Source of the DNA: Methanogenium marinum
GTDB taxonomy: Archaea; Halobacteriota; Methanomicrobia; Methanomicrobiales; Methanomicrobiaceae
Assembly (NCBI RefSeq): GCF_028912405.1
Contig: NZ_JAKELO010000002.1
Location: 905,276-969,275, forward strand
Direction: 5' to 3'
DNA: 64,000 nt
The notes beneath the pieces are model-generated. The model made no database searches and had not been told where the DNA came from. It saw only the letters and a list, made by a program, of their open reading frames with translations. Both the position numbers and the translations under genes were made by a program. This document shows, piece by piece, positions 44,969 to 55,114 of the stretch. The stretch's first letter is position 1. Each line of letters starts with the position of its first letter.

Positions 44969-45041
44969 TACCCCCGGGCGGATTCGAACCGCCGTAACCA
45001 GCTCCAAAGGCTGGTATGATTGACCGCTACACCACGGGGGT
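44969..45041 (-). tRNA. tRNA-Gln (UUG)
   Basis: A 73-base tRNA on the minus strand without intron or encoded CCA. The acceptor stem ACCCCCG pairs with CGGGGGT, discriminator A. The anticodon stem CCAGC/GCTGG encloses loop CTTTGGA with anticodon TTG, and the T arm is GGCGG-TTCGAAT-CCGCC. In archaea this tRNA is charged with Glu first and then amidated by GatDE. Confidence 0.95.
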
Positions 45042-45138
45042 GCACTCAGGAACAACGGCGTTACTGCCTGTGCCTGAATCTATTTCATCTGTAAGAATTT
45101 TAGTGTTTCCCGCGATTGAATGGGGAATGGTAAATCAG

Positions 45139-45564
45139 TTACCCTTTTTCACCCATCCGCGTCACCCTGATCTCAACATTCTTCCCCGTGAGCTTAATGA
45201 GTTTAAACTCCACATTCACCGTCCGGACCTCTTTCGGATCATATGAACCTGCATCAATCTCCTGTGACGCAAGAACCATTTCACTTCCACCGGTCACATC
45301 CAGAAGATCGGCCTGCAGAAAGACATCATTCACTGTCAGATCACCGGTGTTTTCAACCGTGACCGGATAGATTGCATGATTCGACGCAACGTTCCCGGAG
45401 CCGGTTGTGATCACTATTTTCTCTTCAAAAGATGGTATTGCAGTATCGAAGGGAAGCGAGGTACACCCAGCACCCATCACACCACATACCACCACACATA
45501 TCAGCACACCAAAACAAGCAGTATGCCCCAAAACCGACTTTTGATACGTTCTGTCCTGCTCCAT
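45139..45564 (-). CDS. Hypothetical lipoprotein
   Basis: A 141-residue exported protein. After a basic start comes a hydrophobic stretch FGVLICVVVCGVMGAGC ending in a lipobox cysteine. The mature part is beta-rich with alternating hydrophobic residues (IYPVTVENTGDLTVNDVFLQ), like the FxLYD or CARDB-type domains found in archaeal envelope proteins. ATG 45564 follows GGGGGT; a TTG six bases earlier is less likely. Function unknown. Confidence 0.75.
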   Translation of the reverse strand: MEQDRTYQKSVLGHTACFGVLICVVVCGVMGAGCTSLPFDTAIPSFEEKIVITTGSGNVASNHAIYPVTVENTGDLTVNDVFLQADLLDVTGGSEMVLASQEIDAGSYDPKEVRTVNVEFKLIKLTGKNVEIRVTRMGEKG

Positions 45565-45804
45565 ATTCAAAGACCCCCATCATGAACAGTTCATGGTCTT
45601 TTTTTCTGCTACATCAGATCCCCATTACACCATGCATCATCTGATTCAATCCAGATATTGTATTCACTCTCCCTTCAATCATACGATCCTTTCTGGTTGC
45701 ATCAGGACAGGCTGACCACCCCAATCATACAGAGGTGCACCATACCACCCGAAAGAGTGCACCAGATATTTAAAGACACCAGATTCGGCACAGATGATTG
45801 ATTA

Positions 45805-45814
45805 CTATAAATAC
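45805..45814 (+). promoter_or_regulatory. TATA box of leuCDB; leaderless transcript likely
   Basis: CTATAAATAC is centred about 28 bases before the leuC ATG. No ribosome-binding sequence lies between them, so the transcript probably begins at or very near the start codon. Confidence 0.55.
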
Positions 45815-45836
45815 CATATACTGTAACGGATAGCAA

Positions 45837-47090
45837 ATGGCAGCAACAATCACAGAGAAGATATTTTCCCGCAGATGCGGGAAAGATATCTCAGCAGGTG
45901 ACGTTATGATGGCCCCCATAGATGCGGCCATGATCCATGACATCACAGGCCCGCTTGCAATCAAAAATTTCCGTGAGATGGGCGGAACGACAGTATTCGA
46001 CCCGGCAAAAATAATTATGCTCTTTGACCACCAGGTCCCGGCCGACTCTATTCCTGCGGCAGAAAACCAAAAATTTATGCGGGATTTTGCTGCAGAACAG
46101 GGAATTCTTAATTATGATATACAAGAAGGTGTCTGCCATCAGGTGGCAGTTGAGAAGGGGCGTGCCCGTCCGGGCGACATCGTCGTCGGTAGCGACTCAC
46201 ACACCTGCACCTACGGAGCTATAGGCGCCTTTTCAACCGGGATAGGCTCAACGGACATGGGTTTTGCAATGAAGTACGGTGCCCTCCACTTCCGTGTCCC
46301 TGAGAGTCTGAAACTCACCACAACCGGCAAATTCCAGCACCGTGTCGGTCCGAAAGACCTCATTCTTGCAATGATAGGCGACCTCACCGTGGACGGTGCC
46401 ACCTACAAGGCAGTGGAATTCACCGGTGACACCATCAGTGAAATGTCCATCCCCGGCCGGATGACCTGCTGTAATATGGCAATTGAAATGGGAGGCAAGG
46501 CAGGCATTGTCGCACCCGACGAGGTGACCCGTGCCTATTGTAGCGGGCGGATGGATGGCGGATGGCTCGATCTTGCTCCGGATGAGGACGCATCGTATGT
46601 GCTCGAACGTGAGTATGACGCAGCAGACCTTGTCCCACAGATAGCCGCCCCCCACAATGTGGACAATGTCGGAGATGTGACACAGTTTGAAGGGACACCT
46701 GTTGATCAGGTATTCATCGGTTCATGCACAAACGGCCGGTATGAAGACCTTGCAGAGGCTGCAGAAGTATTAAACGGGCGAAAATTTTCCCCGGACATCC
46801 GCGTCATCATTGTACCCGCCTCAAAGACCGAATACCTAAAGGCACTCCGGGCAGGTCTTATTGAGACCTTTGTGGAAGCAGGCGGAATAGTCGAGGCACC
46901 CTGCTGTGGCCCGTGCATGGGTGGGGCCTTTGGCATTCTCGCACCGGGTGAAGTCTCACTTTCCACCTCAAACCGCAACTTCCGCGGCAGGCAGGGAAGT
47001 ACAGAGGCAGAAGTCTACCTCTGTTCACCAGCAACCGCCGCTGCAAGTGCTATCACAGGGAAAATAACCGACCCACGGGAGGTGGCATAA
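45837..47090 (+). CDS. leuC: 3-isopropylmalate dehydratase large subunit
   Basis: A 417-residue aconitase-family large subunit: [23 protein letters not shown] with conserved HQ and DSH, and the three cluster cysteines in [11 protein letters not shown] and CCGPCMGG. It acts in leucine synthesis and possibly in the citramalate route to isoleucine. Assigned LeuC and not AksD because it forms a compact operon with leuD and leuB and the neighbouring small subunit carries the isopropylmalate-type loop. leuD follows after one base. Confidence 0.88.
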   Translation: MAATITEKIFSRRCGKDISAGDVMMAPIDAAMIHDITGPLAIKNFREMGGTTVFDPAKIIMLFDHQVPADSIPAAENQKFMRDFAAEQGILNYDIQEGVCHQVAVEKGRARPGDIVVGSDSHTCTYGAIGAFSTGIGSTDMGFAMKYGALHFRVPESLKLTTTGKFQHRVGPKDLILAMIGDLTVDGATYKAVEFTGDTISEMSIPGRMTCCNMAIEMGGKAGIVAPDEVTRAYCSGRMDGGWLDLAPDEDASYVLEREYDAADLVPQIAAPHNVDNVGDVTQFEGTPVDQVFIGSCTNGRYEDLAEAAEVLNGRKFSPDIRVIIVPASKTEYLKALRAGLIETFVEAGGIVEAPCCGPCMGGAFGILAPGEVSLSTSNRNFRGRQGSTEAEVYLCSPATAAASAITGKITDPREVA

Positions 47091-47091
47091 T

Positions 47092-47580
47092 ATGAAAACC
47101 TGGAAATTCGGCAATGACATCGACACCGATGCCATCATCCCGGGCCGGTACCTCACCATCTATGACCTAAAAGAACTGGCGGCCCATGCCTTCGAAGGCA
47201 CACGGGACGCATTTGCAAAAGAGGCAGCAGTTGGAGACATCATCGCTGCAGGGAGAAACTTTGGGTGCGGGTCATCACGTGAACACGCTCCCATTGCCAT
47301 TCGGGGCGCCGGGGTGCGAGTAGTTGTCGCCGTATCCTTTGCACGAATCTTCTACCGCAACTGTATTGCGACCGGCATCCTCCCGGTCATCTGCCCGGAG
47401 GCAGATTCCATCACAGAGGAGGAAGAAATAATCCTTCACCTCGATGAGGGATACCTGACAGCAGGGGAAAGAACCCTCACAGTAGAACCAGTACCTGCAT
47501 TCATGCGCAAAATCATCGATGCAGGCGGGTTAGTTGAATACGCAAAGAACCTCACGGAGATAGAAATATGTACAAAGTAG
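47092..47580 (+). CDS. leuD: 3-isopropylmalate dehydratase small subunit
   Basis: A 162-residue swivel subunit with [15 protein letters not shown] and [13 protein letters not shown]. The specificity loop reads YLTIYD, lacking the Arg of the homoaconitase loop (YLRT in aksE at 16147), which fits shorter substrates. It starts one base after leuC and its last 13 bases overlap leuB. Confidence 0.9.
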   Translation: MKTWKFGNDIDTDAIIPGRYLTIYDLKELAAHAFEGTRDAFAKEAAVGDIIAAGRNFGCGSSREHAPIAIRGAGVRVVVAVSFARIFYRNCIATGILPVICPEADSITEEEEIILHLDEGYLTAGERTLTVEPVPAFMRKIIDAGGLVEYAKNLTEIEICTK

Positions 47581-48683
47581 CCGCCATCGGCGGAGACGGA
47601 ATCGGACCTGAGATTGTGGACGCCGGAAAAGGAGTCCTTGATGCTGCAGGAGAAAAATACGGATTTGACATTGACTGGACAGACTTCGATATAGGAGCAG
47701 ACCGTTATCTCGCAACCGGTGACCTCCTTACCGAAGATGACCTGAAAGAACTCAGTGCCTTCAAATCCATCTACTTTGGATCCATCGGCGATGACCGCGT
47801 CAAACCCGGCATTCTTGAAAAAGGCATTCTTCTCGGCCTCAGGTTCCATTTCGACCAGTACATCAATCTCCGGCCGGTGCGTATGCTCGCAGGCACCCAG
47901 ACACCTCTCGCCGGGAAAGGCCCGGAGGACATCGACTTCCTCGTCGTCCGTGAGAATACCGAGGACTTCTACGTCGGCATTGGCTCACGATTCAAAGGAA
48001 AAGAACACCGTGACCTTGAGGTCATCCGTGACATCTACTCCATCAAATTCGGTCTGGATGTCGAGTCTGACAGCGAGGAGATTGCCTACCAGATTGGCGT
48101 CATATCACGCGAAGGGTCATCACGGGTCATGAAATATGCCTTCGATGTGGCAATGAACCGCGAAAAGAAGGTTTCCAGTGTTGACAAGGCGAATGTGCTG
48201 ACAGATGTCTACGGCCTCTGGCGTGATGTATTCACCGAGACTGCTGCCTGCTACCCGGATGTGGCAACCGAGTTCACCTTTGTTGACGCCATCACCATGT
48301 GGTTTGTAAAAAACCCCGAATGGTTTGACGTGGTCGTCGCACCCAACATGTTTGGCGATATCATAACTGACCTTGGTGCGATGATACAGGGTGGCCTTGG
48401 TCTTGCCCCCGGCGGCAACATCAACCCGGAGGGCACCTCACTCTTTGAACCCATACATGGGTCCGCTCCCAAATACAAAGGTATGAACCAGGCAAACCCC
48501 ATTGCAACCATCTGGGCAGGGTCGCTCCTCCTTGATGACCTTGGCGAACCGGAAGCGGCTGCAGGAGTCCTTACCGCCATTGAAAAGAGCATCGCTGCAA
48601 AGCAGACCACCGTTGACCTCGGCGGCTCACTTGGTACCCGTGAAGCAGGCGCCTGGATTGCAGACGCTGTACGGAACGAATAA
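47568..48683 (+). CDS. leuB: 3-isopropylmalate dehydrogenase
   Basis: A 371-residue beta-decarboxylating dehydrogenase with [57 protein letters not shown] and [20 protein letters not shown]. It is about 40 residues longer than AksF, with extra sequence after the ENTE motif ([16 protein letters not shown]), like the tartrate/isopropylmalate group. LeuB oxidises 3-isopropylmalate, and the operon supports this. Methylmalate specificity in isoleucine synthesis is also possible. Confidence 0.85.
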   Translation: MYKVAAIGGDGIGPEIVDAGKGVLDAAGEKYGFDIDWTDFDIGADRYLATGDLLTEDDLKELSAFKSIYFGSIGDDRVKPGILEKGILLGLRFHFDQYINLRPVRMLAGTQTPLAGKGPEDIDFLVVRENTEDFYVGIGSRFKGKEHRDLEVIRDIYSIKFGLDVESDSEEIAYQIGVISREGSSRVMKYAFDVAMNREKKVSSVDKANVLTDVYGLWRDVFTETAACYPDVATEFTFVDAITMWFVKNPEWFDVVVAPNMFGDIITDLGAMIQGGLGLAPGGNINPEGTSLFEPIHGSAPKYKGMNQANPIATIWAGSLLLDDLGEPEAAAGVLTAIEKSIAAKQTTVDLGGSLGTREAGAWIADAVRNE

Positions 48684-48982
48684 AACAGAAAAATACAGTG
48701 CTCAGGGTGCAAAGACACCCTTCACTTCTTCACAACCCAGATGCAGGTGTCAGGCAATGGTTGTTAGATACCGGCCCTGCACCCGTGCCGCTGCACGTTC
48801 ATTTTATGATATCTTTCTTACATTGCCAGGAACCGTGATCGTTGAAGCACCGTAAGGAGAACATCCGGTGGACGTGACCGTAGAGAGAATAATAGACAAT
48901 GCCAATCTTCATCGAACGCCCCTTTCATACACCTGAAAGAAGGGATGAAGGGAAAAATGATTGTGCCGGACTACCATACCTG

Positions 48983-50026
48983 CTACAGTGACAAATACTT
49001 CCGGAATTTCTCCGGAACCTCTTCGATATTATCAATCGCAGCATGATTCAGATTTGATAAATTCTCTTCGATGAGACTGGTGGTTTTCATCTGGAGATTC
49101 AGAACCATCATCAGTTCCTCTATGGTGAGAATTCCCTCCTGCATGGCAGTGATCGTCTCCTCCAGATTTATTCGCATATGGGAGAGGGGGCCCTTTATCT
49201 TCACCGTTGTATCTGCCAGATACTGGACAAGCCGCATATCAATGCCATGCTCCTGAGTGACATCGCGTGAGAGTGTAATCATCCCTGATACTGCACCACC
49301 CGGGTCATGGAGCGGGGACAGAGATACTGAAACAGGCATACCATCCCCGTTCTTTTTGAGGAATGGGATAGTAAACTGCATCATTGCATCCTCATTTGTC
49401 ACACGATTCACATACGCTGCAAATTCATTCCGGGATGCGATGGGCATGAGATCATGAATAAAGGTCCCCTGCACCTCTTCTGCCGGGTAGCCAAAGATCC
49501 GTTCCGCCCCTTTATTCCAGCTGACAATGCTGTGGTCAGAACCTGTCATCACAACTGCATTATCGGTGGCTTCCATCAGATGATTTAATTGTTCTGTCGT
49601 CTCCCGGAGACGGACACTATCACCGGCATCCAGGATGCGGGAAATGGCACCCTGCAGTTCACCATCTGCTCCCAGTACCGGATCCACACGATTGATATGC
49701 CACTTCCCGGCATATTCCATCATCCCTGATTCCTGACTTTTGCTCTCCAAGACCCGTTTATACGGACAGTCAGAGAAATTCAACCCAAACCTGCGAACCA
49801 TCTCGTAGCAGTGCCGGCCAAGCAAATCATTTACATCCACCCCAAAAAATGAGAGAGATGCAGGATTTGCCCAGAACACCGTCCCATCAGCTTTAAAAAA
49901 CAAAGCCGGCTCTGCGATAACATCCTGAGTCCGTTCCCAAAGACCTTTTGTTATTGTGTTCGGCGGGAGCCAGTCATCCGGCATATCCGCGCTCTCCTGA
50001 AGTTTTGATTTTTGAATCAGCATCAT
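48983..50026 (-). CDS. PAS-domain signalling protein without kinase domain
   Basis: A 347-residue soluble protein. Two PAS domains are visible: about residues 30-135 (AEPALFFKADGTVFWANPAS) and about 145-262 (AVVMTGSDHSIVSWNKGAER, ending ITLSRDVTQEHG). The remaining about 80 residues form a helical hairpin that resembles the end of the response regulator at 27988 and contains no phosphorylatable His and no ATPase domain. It may therefore transmit a signal by dimer contact. The start codon at 50026 has several in-frame alternatives close by. Confidence 0.88.
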   Translation of the reverse strand: MMLIQKSKLQESADMPDDWLPPNTITKGLWERTQDVIAEPALFFKADGTVFWANPASLSFFGVDVNDLLGRHCYEMVRRFGLNFSDCPYKRVLESKSQESGMMEYAGKWHINRVDPVLGADGELQGAISRILDAGDSVRLRETTEQLNHLMEATDNAVVMTGSDHSIVSWNKGAERIFGYPAEEVQGTFIHDLMPIASRNEFAAYVNRVTNEDAMMQFTIPFLKKNGDGMPVSVSLSPLHDPGGAVSGMITLSRDVTQEHGIDMRLVQYLADTTVKIKGPLSHMRINLEETITAMQEGILTIEELMMVLNLQMKTTSLIEENLSNLNHAAIDNIEEVPEKFRKYLSL

Positions 50027-50110
50027 TCCCCCCCGGGATTGCTGTGCACCCCCACCTCTTCAGTTACGGAATGTTTCAGATGTCCCATTTATCCTGATAT
50101 ATCTTAAGAT

Positions 50111-51754
50111 TCACTCATACCCTGGGATCTTCCAGACACGGTAGACGGAATACACACCAATGACAAATGCGGATAGATAACCGAAGAGAGCGAGATTGTA
50201 TGGAACGGATGTCCCTTCCGGGGAGAGTAAAAACATCATCGATGAACCGATGAGAATCGCTCCAACGACAATTCCTACCAGCATCTTATTTGAGGCACGG
50301 TCAATCGATCGGGACAGGCACATAACATCGTTTGCTGCCACATCAATATTGATGCTCCCGTCTGTTGCCTTGGTAAGTGCCCGGTTGAGTGATTTTGGCA
50401 CCGACAGCACATCATCCACGATGTCCATTGCCTCTTTTGCCACATAACGGATGGTATCACGGGAAAATATGCGTTCAATCTCCATCTCTTTGATGTATGG
50501 CCCTACTTCAGTGGAAAAATGGAACTCAGGATCGAGATGCTTCCCGGTATCCAGCACCATGGCAATCACTTTGATGACCTGCATCAGGTTCATCGGCACC
50601 TGTATGTGATGGCGGTTGAGGAGAACAGGGATCTGGTTCATCAGACCGGACAGATCAAAATCTTCAATGCTCTGCCCGGAATATTCGGTGAGAATAGCAT
50701 AGAGATCATCCTTGAAGGCATCCATGGATTTATCTTCAATTTTAACTCCCAGCTGGAGGAATGAATCCACAATCTCATCCACATCATCCTCAAGAATACC
50801 CAGAAGCAGAGTGACAATGGCCTCTTTTCGTTCCGGCCGTATCATTGCCACCGATCCAAAGTCAAGAAACACCAGGTCTCCGTCCATATCAACGAGCAGG
50901 TTACCTCCGTGTGGGTCAGCGTGAAAAAATCCATACTTCAGGATCTGTTTGATGTAACATTTCATGCCACGGTTTGCCACATCGTGGAGATTCGCACCGA
51001 TGAGGCGAATTGACCCGAAATCATCAACCCGGACACCGATGATATATTCCATGACAAGGACCTTTTTTCCGGAATACTTCCAGTAAATATCCGGGACACG
51101 AACGTGGGGGACCTCAGAGACAATCGGACGCAGGCGGTCCGCATTCCTTCCGTCATTGGAAAAATCAAGTTCCCGACGGATCTGAATTGCAAACTCCCGC
51201 ACTATACCGGTTGGGTTGTAGATTATCATCTCCGGGTAGCGCACTTCAATCCGTTCCGCAAAGGACTGTAGGATCAGGAGATCGACTTCTATGAGTGCTT
51301 CAATGTCCGGACGCTGGACCTTTACCGCCACAAGGGTGCCGTCTTTGAGCATCCCACGGTGGACCTGCGAGAGCGAGGCTGCTGCAATGGGCGTTTCTTC
51401 CAGGTACTCAAATGCTTCATCGATGGGGCCACAGAATTCCACAATTGTAGACCGCACCTCTTCAAACGGCAGGGAAGGGACATCATCGGTCAGTTTCAGA
51501 AGTTCGGCAATCAACCCTGACGGGAACATCTCTCGACGGGTACTGACAATCTGACCAAATTTGATGAAGGTCGGTCCAAGCTCTTCCAGTGCAAGACGAA
51601 TACGCTCGTAGTCAGACAAATTGCTTACCGGTGCTTTCTTTCGGAAGAACCGACGCAAGGAACTTTCCGGAAACACCTGTTTAAGAGCCATGCCATAACC
51701 GTACTTGATGAGTACATCAGCGATCTGGCTGTACCTCCTCAGCTTGGTGACCAT
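50111..51754 (-). CDS. UbiB/AarF (ABC1) family protein kinase-like protein
   Basis: A 547-residue member of the ABC1 family. The characteristic KxGQ motif appears as TFIKFGQIVSTRREMF, the alanine-rich nucleotide loop as AAASLSQVHRG, the lysine as LVAVKVQRP, and the catalytic/metal parts as GFFHADPHGGNLLV and FLDFGSVAMI. Two hydrophobic helices at the C-terminus (MLVGIVVGAILIGSSMMFLL and a second) anchor it to the membrane. In bacteria and mitochondria such proteins aid quinone synthesis; methanogens lacking quinones still keep homologues, whose role is unknown. Confidence 0.92.
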   Translation of the reverse strand: MVTKLRRYSQIADVLIKYGYGMALKQVFPESSLRRFFRKKAPVSNLSDYERIRLALEELGPTFIKFGQIVSTRREMFPSGLIAELLKLTDDVPSLPFEEVRSTIVEFCGPIDEAFEYLEETPIAAASLSQVHRGMLKDGTLVAVKVQRPDIEALIEVDLLILQSFAERIEVRYPEMIIYNPTGIVREFAIQIRRELDFSNDGRNADRLRPIVSEVPHVRVPDIYWKYSGKKVLVMEYIIGVRVDDFGSIRLIGANLHDVANRGMKCYIKQILKYGFFHADPHGGNLLVDMDGDLVFLDFGSVAMIRPERKEAIVTLLLGILEDDVDEIVDSFLQLGVKIEDKSMDAFKDDLYAILTEYSGQSIEDFDLSGLMNQIPVLLNRHHIQVPMNLMQVIKVIAMVLDTGKHLDPEFHFSTEVGPYIKEMEIERIFSRDTIRYVAKEAMDIVDDVLSVPKSLNRALTKATDGSINIDVAANDVMCLSRSIDRASNKMLVGIVVGAILIGSSMMFLLSPEGTSVPYNLALFGYLSAFVIGVYSVYRVWKIPGYE

Positions 51755-51782
51755 CTGACGGAAAATAGGGGGTTATATACCA

Positions 51783-53018
51783 TTAAACAGTTTCCCTGTT
51801 TTTCCAGGTATGCTTCCATGGATACGGAACACACACGAAGAAGATGAGGGAGACAGCTATAGGGATGGTAATGAGAAGCATCGCGGTTGTAAGTCCCACC
51901 ATATCAGCAAGATATCCACTCACAGCAACACCCATGCCACCTGCCCCCACCGCAAGACCCAGCATCAGGCCGGAGACAAGACCCGGACTGCCCGGCATCA
52001 TTTCATGCGACATGGTAACCGTGGTGGAGAACGTGGACCAGAGACAGAACCCAAACAGAACAAGACAGATGAGAGAGAGTGGGCCCGACAAGGTAAACGT
52101 GGCAATAAAAAACGGAATCGCAAGCAGGGTGAAAAGCAGCACCAGTTCTTTTCTTCCATAGGTATCAGAGAGTGTGCCAATGATAATCTGTCCCACCACA
52201 CCTGCGACAAGCAACACGGATACGATGATATTTGCCATTGCAAGGTCAAACCCGCGCACCATGCTGAGATATGTCGGCAAAAAAGCAACAGATCCAAATA
52301 TACCCCATGCTCGAAAGGCTGAACCGGTAATTAAAATTGATATGCCACGATATTTTTGGAAACCACTCTCCACCGGGGCAGCAGAGGTTGATGAAGAAGG
52401 AACAGGGACAGACTCAGGAACCGAGGAAGACACGGATGGTTTTGAGGCAGATTGTGCTGGCTGGGCATAGCTTCCCTTCGGAATGATAATATGCAGAATA
52501 ACTGCCATGCAGATGCCCGGGATAATCATTACAATCAGACCGGAAAGCCCCCATAACGTAACCAGCACTCCTGCTACAAGGGGCCCGATGGCAAAACCGA
52601 TGTTGCCTCCCACCACAAAAAACGAGGTCAGGCGCCCCCGTTTCGGCCCGGAGGCAAGACGGGACACCAGTGAGAGAGCGCTCGGGTGAAAGAGTGCATG
52701 TCCGATTGCTGCACAGGCGGCAAAAAGGAGCGTCAGCCAGTAATTCGAGATAAGTCCAATACAGGAGATAAAGAACGCACAAATGAGGATGGTGTACTTC
52801 ACCGGCACCCCAAATCCGCGGCGATCACTCATCCAGCCAAAGAGTGGTTGGGTAAATGACGACGTCAGATTCCATACGGTGACAATAAGTCCTGCGAGAA
52901 AGTAGGAATATCCATATTCAAGTATCAGAAGCGGCAGGATGGCAGAGAGGACAGGCGAATATATGTCTGTCACAGCATGGGCCGCAGAGAGGCCAAGGAT
53001 GGGCCGGAGATTCGTCAT
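51783..53018 (-). CDS. MFS transporter
   Basis: A 411-residue membrane protein with 12 predicted helices in two halves separated by a Ser/Pro-rich cytoplasmic loop (residues about 195-220). The MFS signature after the second helix is FGWMSDRRGFGVPVKY and its counterpart in the second half is IGTLSDTYGRKELV. The order resembles fosmidomycin-resistance-type and related drug efflux carriers, but substrate cannot be told. It overlaps the upstream methyltransferase gene by 4 bases. Confidence 0.88.
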   Translation of the reverse strand: MTNLRPILGLSAAHAVTDIYSPVLSAILPLLILEYGYSYFLAGLIVTVWNLTSSFTQPLFGWMSDRRGFGVPVKYTILICAFFISCIGLISNYWLTLLFAACAAIGHALFHPSALSLVSRLASGPKRGRLTSFFVVGGNIGFAIGPLVAGVLVTLWGLSGLIVMIIPGICMAVILHIIIPKGSYAQPAQSASKPSVSSSVPESVPVPSSSTSAAPVESGFQKYRGISILITGSAFRAWGIFGSVAFLPTYLSMVRGFDLAMANIIVSVLLVAGVVGQIIIGTLSDTYGRKELVLLFTLLAIPFFIATFTLSGPLSLICLVLFGFCLWSTFSTTVTMSHEMMPGSPGLVSGLMLGLAVGAGGMGVAVSGYLADMVGLTTAMLLITIPIAVSLIFFVCVPYPWKHTWKNRETV

Positions 53019-53635
53019 AATTCTTCTTCACCATTGCGTACCAGGCGTATAAAATCAACCGGAATTGCCATAATGTCCCGGGTGTGATGGGCAAACGTCC
53101 GGCGGATGGGAAATGTGGCAGAAATTACGGTCTCAACATCCGCTCTGCCACGAATGTATGACTCCAGAAATGAGCGGGATCCACTGTTGAAGATACCCCA
53201 AACCACATCTGCGGAGGCCAGACCGGCGTCAATAAAAGGCCGGTCCGCATGGGCCCGCTGGGCACCGAAAGGGGGATTCATGATGACCGTATCGGCAGGA
53301 GGAATGGCCTCACGGGAGTGGGAAATGTCTGCTCCAAGAAACGTGACTTCAACACCAAGTTTTGCCGCATTTTCCCGGGCTACTGCAAGGGCTCCCTCAT
53401 CCCAGTCAATCCCAATGACCTCTCCTGCTCCAAGGAGGGCTGCACCACAGGCAAGAATACCGGTTCCGCAGCCAAGATCAACCACCCGCATACCCCTGAT
53501 ATCACCCTGACAGTCAGCTTCATGCAGGAAGCGGGCGGCCACCACAGCAGGTGTGGCATACTGTTCGCTTCTCGCATCCGGATCAGGAAATCCGGCGCAT
53601 TTCTCCAGGAGCATCTCAATCTGACGAATACGCAT
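53015..53635 (-). CDS. METTL5-like RNA adenine methyltransferase
   Basis: A 206-residue SAM-dependent methyltransferase. The SAM-binding motif is VVDLGCGTGILACGAALLGA, followed by GIDWDEGAL, and the catalytic motif is MNPPFGAQ, the (D/N)PPF form of N6-adenine methylases. This layout matches the METTL5 group that methylates an adenosine in small-subunit rRNA in eukaryotes; the archaeal members are presumed to do the same. It starts 2 bases after dph2 ends and overlaps the MFS gene by 4. Confidence 0.85.
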   Translation of the reverse strand: MRIRQIEMLLEKCAGFPDPDARSEQYATPAVVAARFLHEADCQGDIRGMRVVDLGCGTGILACGAALLGAGEVIGIDWDEGALAVARENAAKLGVEVTFLGADISHSREAIPPADTVIMNPPFGAQRAHADRPFIDAGLASADVVWGIFNSGSRSFLESYIRGRADVETVISATFPIRRTFAHHTRDIMAIPVDFIRLVRNGEEEL

Positions 53636-53637
53636 GA

Positions 53638-54585
53638 TTATATCTCGTCTATAATGTAGTCATCCCAGTCTCGGACGCCCCGCACAATCTCATACTCCGG
53701 CGGCGAAAGGACCGGCACCGGAAAACGTACCTGATCGTCATACGCAAGACGTGGGCAGGCAGTGTTGACATAACAGTCATACCCGAGATTCAGAAGTGAA
53801 TCAGGCGAAACTTCCTGCATACAGATGATGTCTGCAACAGGCGAGAGAGACACCAGATGACGGGCAAGGTCCTCTCTTCGCTGACCCGTCTTAGTGCTGA
53901 GAATAATCCCCACCGTTTCAGCCTTTCGTGCCTTCTCAATCTGAACAAACCGGCGGCGTATGAGACGGGAAGCATCGGCTTCCTGGACGAAACCGGTATA
54001 GGGATCAAGGGCCACTACCCGTGCCCCGGTTGCAAGCCCGACACCAATCGCATGGAAGACACCGGTTCCCACATAGAGAAACTGGCTGGTGCCTGCTGAG
54101 CGGGCTGAAGCATAAGAGCACCCCAACACCTGACCACGACAGGGAGTACGTGCATTGCCGTCACCCACAACGATGGTAAACCCGCGGGCCTCAAGGACTG
54201 CGGCAACCTTGTCTGTCAGGTGTGCATGCTGGACAGTAGTGATCAGTCCCACCGGCTGATCCTTGTTTAAAAGGGAGGTGGCTTTTTCTGCCACCTCCGG
54301 GTCGAAGTCAAACTGCACAAACTCATAGATGACACCGGGACGGTCATCCACCGGGGCATGCCCAAAATGGATGAGAATATCCGCCAGTGACAGTGCATCC
54401 GTTGCAAGGTCACAGGCACCATAACACGGATCTCCGCTGATAATGACTGCATACCCCGCCTCTTTCAGGGCGGCGGCTGTCTCAGGGACCCGCCGTTTCA
54501 GCCCTTCCGGAAACTGGAGGGCCACCGTCCGGGCACCTGACGAACGGAGCCGTTCCCACGTTTCAGAAGAAAGTATCTTTGACAT
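53638..54585 (-). CDS. dph2: Diphthamide biosynthesis enzyme Dph2
   Basis: Dph2 is the noncanonical radical SAM enzyme that begins diphthamide formation on translation elongation factor 2 by adding a 3-amino-3-carboxypropyl group to a histidine. ATG 54585 (MSKILSSETWERL) gives 315 residues; a reading back to 54711 adds sequence from inside the upstream gene and is rejected. The three cysteines binding the 4Fe-4S cluster are expected in GDPCYGACDLA, QVLGCSYASA and VNTACPRLAYDD. It overlaps the phosphoribosyltransferase gene by 23 bases. Confidence 0.92.
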   Translation of the reverse strand: MSKILSSETWERLRSSGARTVALQFPEGLKRRVPETAAALKEAGYAVIISGDPCYGACDLATDALSLADILIHFGHAPVDDRPGVIYEFVQFDFDPEVAEKATSLLNKDQPVGLITTVQHAHLTDKVAAVLEARGFTIVVGDGNARTPCRGQVLGCSYASARSAGTSQFLYVGTGVFHAIGVGLATGARVVALDPYTGFVQEADASRLIRRRFVQIEKARKAETVGIILSTKTGQRREDLARHLVSLSPVADIICMQEVSPDSLLNLGYDCYVNTACPRLAYDDQVRFPVPVLSPPEYEIVRGVRDWDDYIIDEI

Positions 54586-55114
54586 GCACCCCGGACTCAT
54601 CGACCTCAATTTCCACAAGCGCCTTATATGGCCGGCCGATATCACATTCGCCACGTTTAATGACCACAAGTACATCCTGAACCTCAGCACCGGCGATCGC
54701 AAGGCCTTCAAGGAGTGCCTTCATCGTGCCACCGGTGGAGAGCACATCATCAACGATGATGACCCGGTCACCAGCCTCAATACCATTGAGATACAGTTCG
54801 CCTTTGGAATAGCCGGTGGACTGGTGCAGAGCAACCTCTCCCGGCAGATCATAATTCCGTTTTCTGACGATACAGAGCGGGATATCGGTAATAAGTGAGA
54901 GAGCAACACCGATGTGAATGCCCATCGCCTCTGCCACCACGATCTTTTTTACCCCGGTGAAGTCCAGAACCCGCACCATCTCAACTGCAACTTCCCGCAG
55001 GAGGGCCGGTTCAACAATTGGCACCCCGTCACTTACTGGATGAATGAAGTAGTGATAGTCACCGCGCTGTACCATAGGACAAGATTCAAGGGAAGAAACC
55101 AGTTTTTTAAACAT
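54563..55114 (-). CDS. hpt: Hypoxanthine/guanine phosphoribosyltransferase
   Basis: A 183-residue purine phosphoribosyltransferase for salvage. The PRPP-binding motif is RVIIVDDVLSTGGTMKAL. The N-terminal region (PMVQRGDYHYFIHPVSDGVP) and the RKRNYDLPGEVALHQSTGYSKG loop match the archaeal Hpt type and not bacterial Apt, though the two groups are related. ATG 55114 is preferred over TTG 55126. It overlaps mfnA by 8 bases. Confidence 0.85.
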   Translation of the reverse strand: MFKKLVSSLESCPMVQRGDYHYFIHPVSDGVPIVEPALLREVAVEMVRVLDFTGVKKIVVAEAMGIHIGVALSLITDIPLCIVRKRNYDLPGEVALHQSTGYSKGELYLNGIEAGDRVIIVDDVLSTGGTMKALLEGLAIAGAEVQDVLVVIKRGECDIGRPYKALVEIEVDESGVHVKDTFF

